Source: Candidatus Obscuribacter sp. (GTDB lineage Bacteria; Cyanobacteriota; Vampirovibrionia; Obscuribacterales; Obscuribacteraceae). From it: 64,000 nt of DNA. Made by a program: the position numbers and the translations under genes. Within the stretch, counting starts at the first letter, position 1. Each line of letters starts with the position of its first letter. Location: assembly GCA_016712465.1 (NCBI GenBank), contig JADJQZ010000001.1:434001-498000 (forward strand), given 5' to 3'. Positions 60,093-64,000 of the stretch are shown in pieces. The notes under the pieces were generated by a model. The model made no database searches. It saw nothing but the letters and a program-made list of their open reading frames with translations, and was not told the origin of the DNA.

Positions 60093-61439
60093 ATGCCTGG
60101 TGAAGCAACTGCCCCGGCCAAAGATACGCCTGTCACTGACGGCGGAAAGCTATTTGACGTTAAGTGTCGGGCTACTTTTCGCGCGGCTAGATTAATTCTC
60201 CTGGTACACGGTTTGCTGGGAGTGATAGCAGCCGCCGTGCTCACTCTAGTTTCGGCAGGGCTCTTTCACGCTAATCCGTTATTTGCCTTCTGCGGCTCTT
60301 TTGTGGCTTGTACCATACTTCTTCTTGGTCTGGTGCCGGTGAAGCCCATCTGGCAGTCTTATTACACCACGGTCTGTCAGGAGCGCGGGTTGTATGCGGA
60401 GGCTGATCGCCTCGCTTTCAGTGGCGTTCGTCAGGTCCTGGACGAAATTTTGAGCGGTCGTACACCCAGTAATGTGGACATGGACATGCGCTTGCAGTTG
60501 GCCCAGGTGCAGCTGATTTTTATTCGTCGGGGCGACATGCTCAAGGCCACCAGAGTGGCTGAGTTTCTCAGTCGAGGTGTGGACGGCTCCCAGGACCCTT
60601 ACACCGATACGTCTCTGGCTTCGCTATACATAGAGATCGGTCGCTACGATGAGGGCTTTCAGATTTTGCGGCGCTCCCTCGCTGGGCTTGACGGGGACGG
60701 CAGAGCTAATTCTCCGGCTGCCGTGACGACCATTGTCAGTTTGATTTCCGGTCTGGTCGCTCTTCATAAAGTAGAGGAAGCGGAGAGCAATCTGCGGCGC
60801 CTGAAAACCATTATCGACGGAGGCAGCGAGGACAGAGGCGATCTAACTGACTTGATTATCCGCATTGATGCGGCCCGCAGCGATATTGATCTGGCTTTCT
60901 ACTGGTATTACCTGGGCCGATTGCTTCTAGTGAAGGGTGATGCCGGTGCTGTATCCACCATGGAGAAAGCCCGGGTGCTGATGCGCAAGCCCGAAAATAG
61001 CCGCATTTTGACCCTCTTCCTACCGGAAATAGAACTGGCTATGGCCGAGGCCTCGCTCCAGGGCGGCGACTTGAGCCAGGCCTCGGCGCTGGCGCAGTCT
61101 TCTTTGAAGTTATACGAGACCACCACGCGCTACCGGGGGCCCGACTACCATAGGGGCCGGATTGTATCGGCCCGGGCGGTCATGCTCAAGGGCGGCGAGA
61201 ATAATCTGGAAGTGATGGAAGACGCCTTGCGTCAACTCTCCAGCCAGTATGAGCCCGTGCATCCGGTTTTGGCTACCTGTCTGGTCTATCTAGCCGAGAG
61301 TCAAATTAGCAACAACGACTTTGCGCCGGCGCTTTTGAATTTGCAGAAGGCCCGGGAGATTTGCGGCAAACTCTTTTCTGAAAATGATCAGATGATCCAG
61401 AATATTGATCGTCTAGTTGCCACTGTACCTGGTGCGTGA
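60093..61439 (+). CDS. Membrane protein with TPR-like cytoplasmic domain, 448 aa
   Basis: ATG 60093 has AAGGACG 9 bases upstream. Two hydrophobic helices lie at about 32-56 and 63-83, forming a hairpin anchor. The remainder is helical with degenerate TPR motifs, including QERGLYAEADRLAFSGV, ASLYIEIGRYDEGFQILRRS, VEEAESNLRRLKTII, GDLSQASALAQSSLKLYE and NDFAPALLNLQKAREI. It is most likely an inner-membrane protein with a cytoplasmic TPR scaffold. The partner is unknown. The gene is alone on the plus strand, convergent with the dehydrogenase. Confidence 0.85.
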   Translation: MPGEATAPAKDTPVTDGGKLFDVKCRATFRAARLILLVHGLLGVIAAAVLTLVSAGLFHANPLFAFCGSFVACTILLLGLVPVKPIWQSYYTTVCQERGLYAEADRLAFSGVRQVLDEILSGRTPSNVDMDMRLQLAQVQLIFIRRGDMLKATRVAEFLSRGVDGSQDPYTDTSLASLYIEIGRYDEGFQILRRSLAGLDGDGRANSPAAVTTIVSLISGLVALHKVEEAESNLRRLKTIIDGGSEDRGDLTDLIIRIDAARSDIDLAFYWYYLGRLLLVKGDAGAVSTMEKARVLMRKPENSRILTLFLPEIELAMAEASLQGGDLSQASALAQSSLKLYETTTRYRGPDYHRGRIVSARAVMLKGGENNLEVMEDALRQLSSQYEPVHPVLATCLVYLAESQISNNDFAPALLNLQKAREICGKLFSENDQMIQNIDRLVATVPGA

Positions 61440-61473
61440 TCCGATTTCTTCCTCTCGGTGGAAGAGGACTTGT

Positions 61474-62409
61474 CTAAAGGCTTGGATCGAAGAATGGCTT
61501 TTTGGCTTCGCTATCCTGGGCCCGTTCAAAAACTTTTTCAAAATTCGAAAGTGCATAAACATCGTCAATCAGGTTGTCTATTTTGATGCGACCGGAAACG
61601 AGTAATGACAGCGCTTCGGGAAAGTCGCCGTAGTTGACCACGTGCATCACCGGTTCCTTCTTGAGAAAGTCGATGAGGCGGAATTGCAGCGGTTCATACT
61701 GGCGACTTTTGAGGACCATGGTGCCGCCCGGTTTGATGGCTTTGCTCATGGCGGCAAGAACGGCGGAGGAGGCATAAGTTTCAATTACATAATCAAGCTG
61801 TGATTCGAGGGCGGCAAGTTCGGCTTTGTGAACTGCGTCGTTGAGGTCAAAAACCGGTAGGGTGGGAAAGCCATAGGCATCGAGAATAAGTTGCAGCAAT
61901 TCGGAAAATCTATTCTTGCCGATGATTGCACCTTTCTGTGCCGGTGCTATGCCGGACTTCAAGACGGCCAGGGAAGCGGCCACCGGTTCGCAGTAGGCGG
62001 CATGCAGAAAAGAAAGGCTGTCATCGAGAGGCAGGACGGCATAGGCCGGAACGACTGCCTGTTCGGCAAAGCCGCCATCGGCATCAAGACCGACGAAGCC
62101 GGAGTTGGTGCAACTGAGATCGTGTTTGCAGCGGTGACACTGGCGGCAGCGCAGCACCGGGTCTATGGTGACGCGCATGCCGGGCTTGATGCCTTCCACC
62201 GATGGGCCAACGGCCTCTACCACGCCGGCCAGCTCATGACCTAAGACCAGGGGGTCTTTCACCTTCAGTTTGCCTGTGGCGGCGTAGATATCGGTGCGAC
62301 AGAGTCCGGCCAGGGCTACCTGTAAGAGAACGTCATCTTCTCTTGTTATTTTCGGAGCAGCGGTATTGACCACCTGCACGGAATTTCGGTTTTTAACCAG
62401 TGCCTTCAT
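61474..62409 (-). CDS. Zinc-type MDR dehydrogenase family protein with degenerate nucleotide loop
   Basis: 311 residues, shorter than the usual 340-380. Zinc sites are intact. Cys37 (GLCRTD), His58-Glu59 (GHEL) and Glu141 (CEP) suit the catalytic zinc, and Cys88, 91, 94 and 100 form the structural set. The Rossmann glycine motif, normally G-x-G-x-x-G, reads IIGKNRFSELLQL (162-174), so normal NAD(P) binding is doubtful. Later strands are shortened. It overlaps no neighbour but starts 13 bp after the phosphatase stop, so the two form an operon. It may be an inactive or repurposed dehydrogenase. Confidence 0.8.
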   Translation of the reverse strand: MKALVKNRNSVQVVNTAAPKITREDDVLLQVALAGLCRTDIYAATGKLKVKDPLVLGHELAGVVEAVGPSVEGIKPGMRVTIDPVLRCRQCHRCKHDLSCTNSGFVGLDADGGFAEQAVVPAYAVLPLDDSLSFLHAAYCEPVAASLAVLKSGIAPAQKGAIIGKNRFSELLQLILDAYGFPTLPVFDLNDAVHKAELAALESQLDYVIETYASSAVLAAMSKAIKPGGTMVLKSRQYEPLQFRLIDFLKKEPVMHVVNYGDFPEALSLLVSGRIKIDNLIDDVYALSNFEKVFERAQDSEAKKPFFDPSL

Positions 62410-62422
62410 GGAAGCCTTTAAT

Positions 62423-62956
62423 TTACTTTTGCAGGAGGTCCCGGTGGTTTTTGCCTTCGTAGCTTCTGGCCGTTTCCGTCAGGTAAGTGAATTCCTGGTG
62501 GAAGCCAAGGGCAAGCATCTCATTGAAGCTGGTCTTGAAATCGAAGCCGTCCACCACCATGCGGTAGATACCGACCATCATGCCGGTGCGGTCTTGACCG
62601 TGCAGGCAATGCACGAAGACGGGCTGATTTTCAGGCTCCAGGACGATCTCCAGAAAACGAAGTACACTTTCGTGCCCGGGTCGGTGGAAGGGGTTGAGGG
62701 GGATGCTCTCGTAACTCAAGCCGAGAATCTGCACCAGCTTTTCTTCTTCCAGAATTTGACCGGTCTCTTCCCTGAGATTGACCACGGTTTTCACGCCTTC
62801 GCCCCGCAACCTGGTGAAGCCGTCCCTGGTGGGTTGGCCGCCCCGCAGCAGAGTCTCATTGATGACCTGGTAATTGGGCAGGTCGGAAAGCATCTTGGCC
62901 AGCTCGGGAAAGAGGGCCAGGGTCTCTTTATTTTCTTCGTTAAAATCAAAAGACAA
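62423..62956 (-). CDS. Tyrosine/dual-specificity phosphatase-like protein
   Basis: 177 residues. The signature loop C-x5-R is HCLHGQDRTG (Cys117, Arg123). Upstream features are LLRGGQPTRDGFTRL (37-51) and VKTVVNLREE (56-65), as in the bacterial DSP families related to plant-type PFA-DSP phosphatases. The acid loop is around NPFHRPG. Cytoplasmic, with no signal peptide. It could reverse phosphorylation by the many kinases here, or act on phosphoinositide-like or other small molecules. It is divergent from guaA, with the dehydrogenase gene downstream. It starts at ATG 62956. Confidence 0.87.
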   Translation of the reverse strand: MSFDFNEENKETLALFPELAKMLSDLPNYQVINETLLRGGQPTRDGFTRLRGEGVKTVVNLREETGQILEEEKLVQILGLSYESIPLNPFHRPGHESVLRFLEIVLEPENQPVFVHCLHGQDRTGMMVGIYRMVVDGFDFKTSFNEMLALGFHQEFTYLTETARSYEGKNHRDLLQK

Positions 62957-63047
62957 GTAAAGATGACCCCTTAAAGTTCACCGCTGGGCGCCGCACTGAA
63001 AGATAATAGTCTGCCAAAGCCGGATGGGCAACACTGAGGGGGGCGAT

Positions 63048-64000
63048 ATGACAACCAGTCAAGTCAAGGGCGACAAGGTCAGGTATGAGGAGAATGCTCT
63101 CAAAGACGCTATAGCAATCCTGGACTTCGGTTCTCAGTATTCTCAGCTGATTGCGCGCCGGGTGCGCGAGCACTCCGTCTATTCCGAACTTCTGCCTCAC
63201 AGCGTCACCGCCGCCGAGCTGAAGCGCATGAACCCGAGGGGAATCATACTTTCCGGCGGTCCCAACAGTTGCTATGAAGAACACGCCCCCAAGCTCGACC
63301 CGGAAATCTGGAAAATGGGTCTGCCGGTTCTGGGAGTTTGCTACGGTATGCAGCTCATGTCCCACGACCTGGGCGGCAAAGTGGAGCCGGCCAGTGTGCG
63401 TGAGTACGGCCGGGCCCTGCTCACCGTCGTGCATCATGGCAAACTCTTCGAGGGTCTTGACCCGGCCATCGAGAGCTGGATGAGTCACGGCGATAGTGTG
63501 GTGGACTTGCCGGAAGGCTTTGCTGTGGTGGGTTGCACCGCCGACACGCCGGTGGCGGCCATCGCCGATGAAGAGCGCAAGTATTACGGCGTGCAGTTCC
63601 ACCCTGAGGTGGTACACACCGTGGGCGGCAAACAAATTATCGCCAACTTCGCCCTCAATATTTGTGGATGTCCCCAGAACTGGACCATGAGCCGCTTTGT
63701 GGAAGAAGCGTGTAAGTCGGTCAAGGAGCGAGTGGGAGACCGCCGCGTCTTGCTGGCTCTTTCAGGCGGTGTGGATAGTTCCACCCTGGCCTTCCTCTTG
63801 CACAAGGCTATCGGCGATCAGCTCACTTGCATGTTCATCGACCAGGGCTTCATGCGTAAGAACGAAGCGCAGTGGCTGGTGGAAACATTCGAGCGAGATT
63901 TCCACATCCATGTGCATGCCATCGATGCTGCTGAGAGATTCATATCCAAGCTGGCCGGAGTGGAAGATCCCGAGCAGAAGCGTAAGACCATCGGGGCGGA
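63048..64000 (+). CDS. guaA: GMP synthase (glutamine-hydrolysing), 3' end beyond window
   Basis: ATG 63048 has GAGGGGGG upstream; an in-frame ATG at 63024 is less likely. The visible 317 residues cover the class I glutaminase (about 20-205), with nucleophile Cys98 (GVCYGMQ) and the His185/Glu187 dyad (GVQFHPEV). The start of the ATP pyrophosphatase domain follows, with PP-loop LALSGGVDSST (237-247) and VEDPEQKRKTIG near the edge. It converts XMP plus glutamine and ATP to GMP in purine synthesis. It lies alone on the plus strand here, and the right edge of the window cuts it. Confidence 0.97.
   Translation, partial: MTTSQVKGDKVRYEENALKDAIAILDFGSQYSQLIARRVREHSVYSELLPHSVTAAELKRMNPRGIILSGGPNSCYEEHAPKLDPEIWKMGLPVLGVCYGMQLMSHDLGGKVEPASVREYGRALLTVVHHGKLFEGLDPAIESWMSHGDSVVDLPEGFAVVGCTADTPVAAIADEERKYYGVQFHPEVVHTVGGKQIIANFALNICGCPQNWTMSRFVEEACKSVKERVGDRRVLLALSGGVDSSTLAFLLHKAIGDQLTCMFIDQGFMRKNEAQWLVETFERDFHIHVHAIDAAERFISKLAGVEDPEQKRKTIGA

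Overview
The window looks like a chromosomal stretch of a Gram-negative-type bacterium with a large signalling repertoire. It has five eukaryotic-type Ser/Thr kinases, secreted TPR proteins, an RlpA-like protein, MurE, a 3,400-residue beta-helical surface protein and frequent GTG/TTG starts. The combination reminds me of Candidatus Obscuribacter-type Melainabacteria (Vampirovibrionia). That placement is inference: the window has no rRNA or other marker that settles it.

Layout. (1) 1-3.3 kb: a secreted TPR protein runs off the left edge, then a group II cysteine desulfurase and small hypotheticals. (2) 3.4-15.6 kb is an accessory region. It holds a possible RelA/SpoT-like protein, a 49-residue YD-repeat micro-ORF, and a transglutaminase-RHS gene cut in two by an IS66-family element (6891-9597) with a perfect 8-bp target duplication. 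A LolA-like protein and a small FimB-like tyrosine recombinase follow. Removing the IS and one duplication copy restores a single in-frame gene of 1,945 codons. (3) 15.9-24.9 kb, minus strand: an apparent operon encoding an asparagine synthetase homologue, a SAM methyltransferase, a stand-alone adenylation-carrier-reductase (A-T-R) enzyme and two membrane kinases. This is the best candidate here for an undescribed biosynthetic system. (4) 25.2-35.4 kb: the giant adhesin-like gene, containing two tandem units of exactly 1,728 bp. (5) 35.4-44.5 kb: a GlcG/HbpS-like protein, a membrane-anchored L7/L12-like domain, a kinase with an extracytoplasmic LRR region, a Gly-rich lipoprotein, a 2H phosphoesterase, an RlpA-like protein, a DUF4388/degenerate-GGDEF protein, and an AbiEi antitoxin whose AbiEii toxin partner is reduced to a stub. 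(6) 44.6-50.3 kb: an S41 peptidase, an isochorismatase-like hydrolase, a TPR protein, a DUF6941-like protein, a possible CHAP-like protein and a hypothetical. (7) 50.3-58 kb: a second overlapping kinase pair, then MurE and the ovothiol enzyme OvoA in one operon. (8) 58-64 kb: a TadE-like protein with a lectin-like tail, a TPR membrane protein, an MDR dehydrogenase with a tyrosine phosphatase, and the 5' part of guaA.

Two themes recur. First, kinase genes come as overlapping pairs; each pair has one DFG and one DFN member, and all four have Thr where the catalytic loop normally has Lys. Second, repeated or structured DNA lies between genes: a two-copy intergenic motif at 58.16 and 59.90 kb, a 21-bp inverted repeat at 45.8 kb, and alternative hairpins in front of the adhesin.
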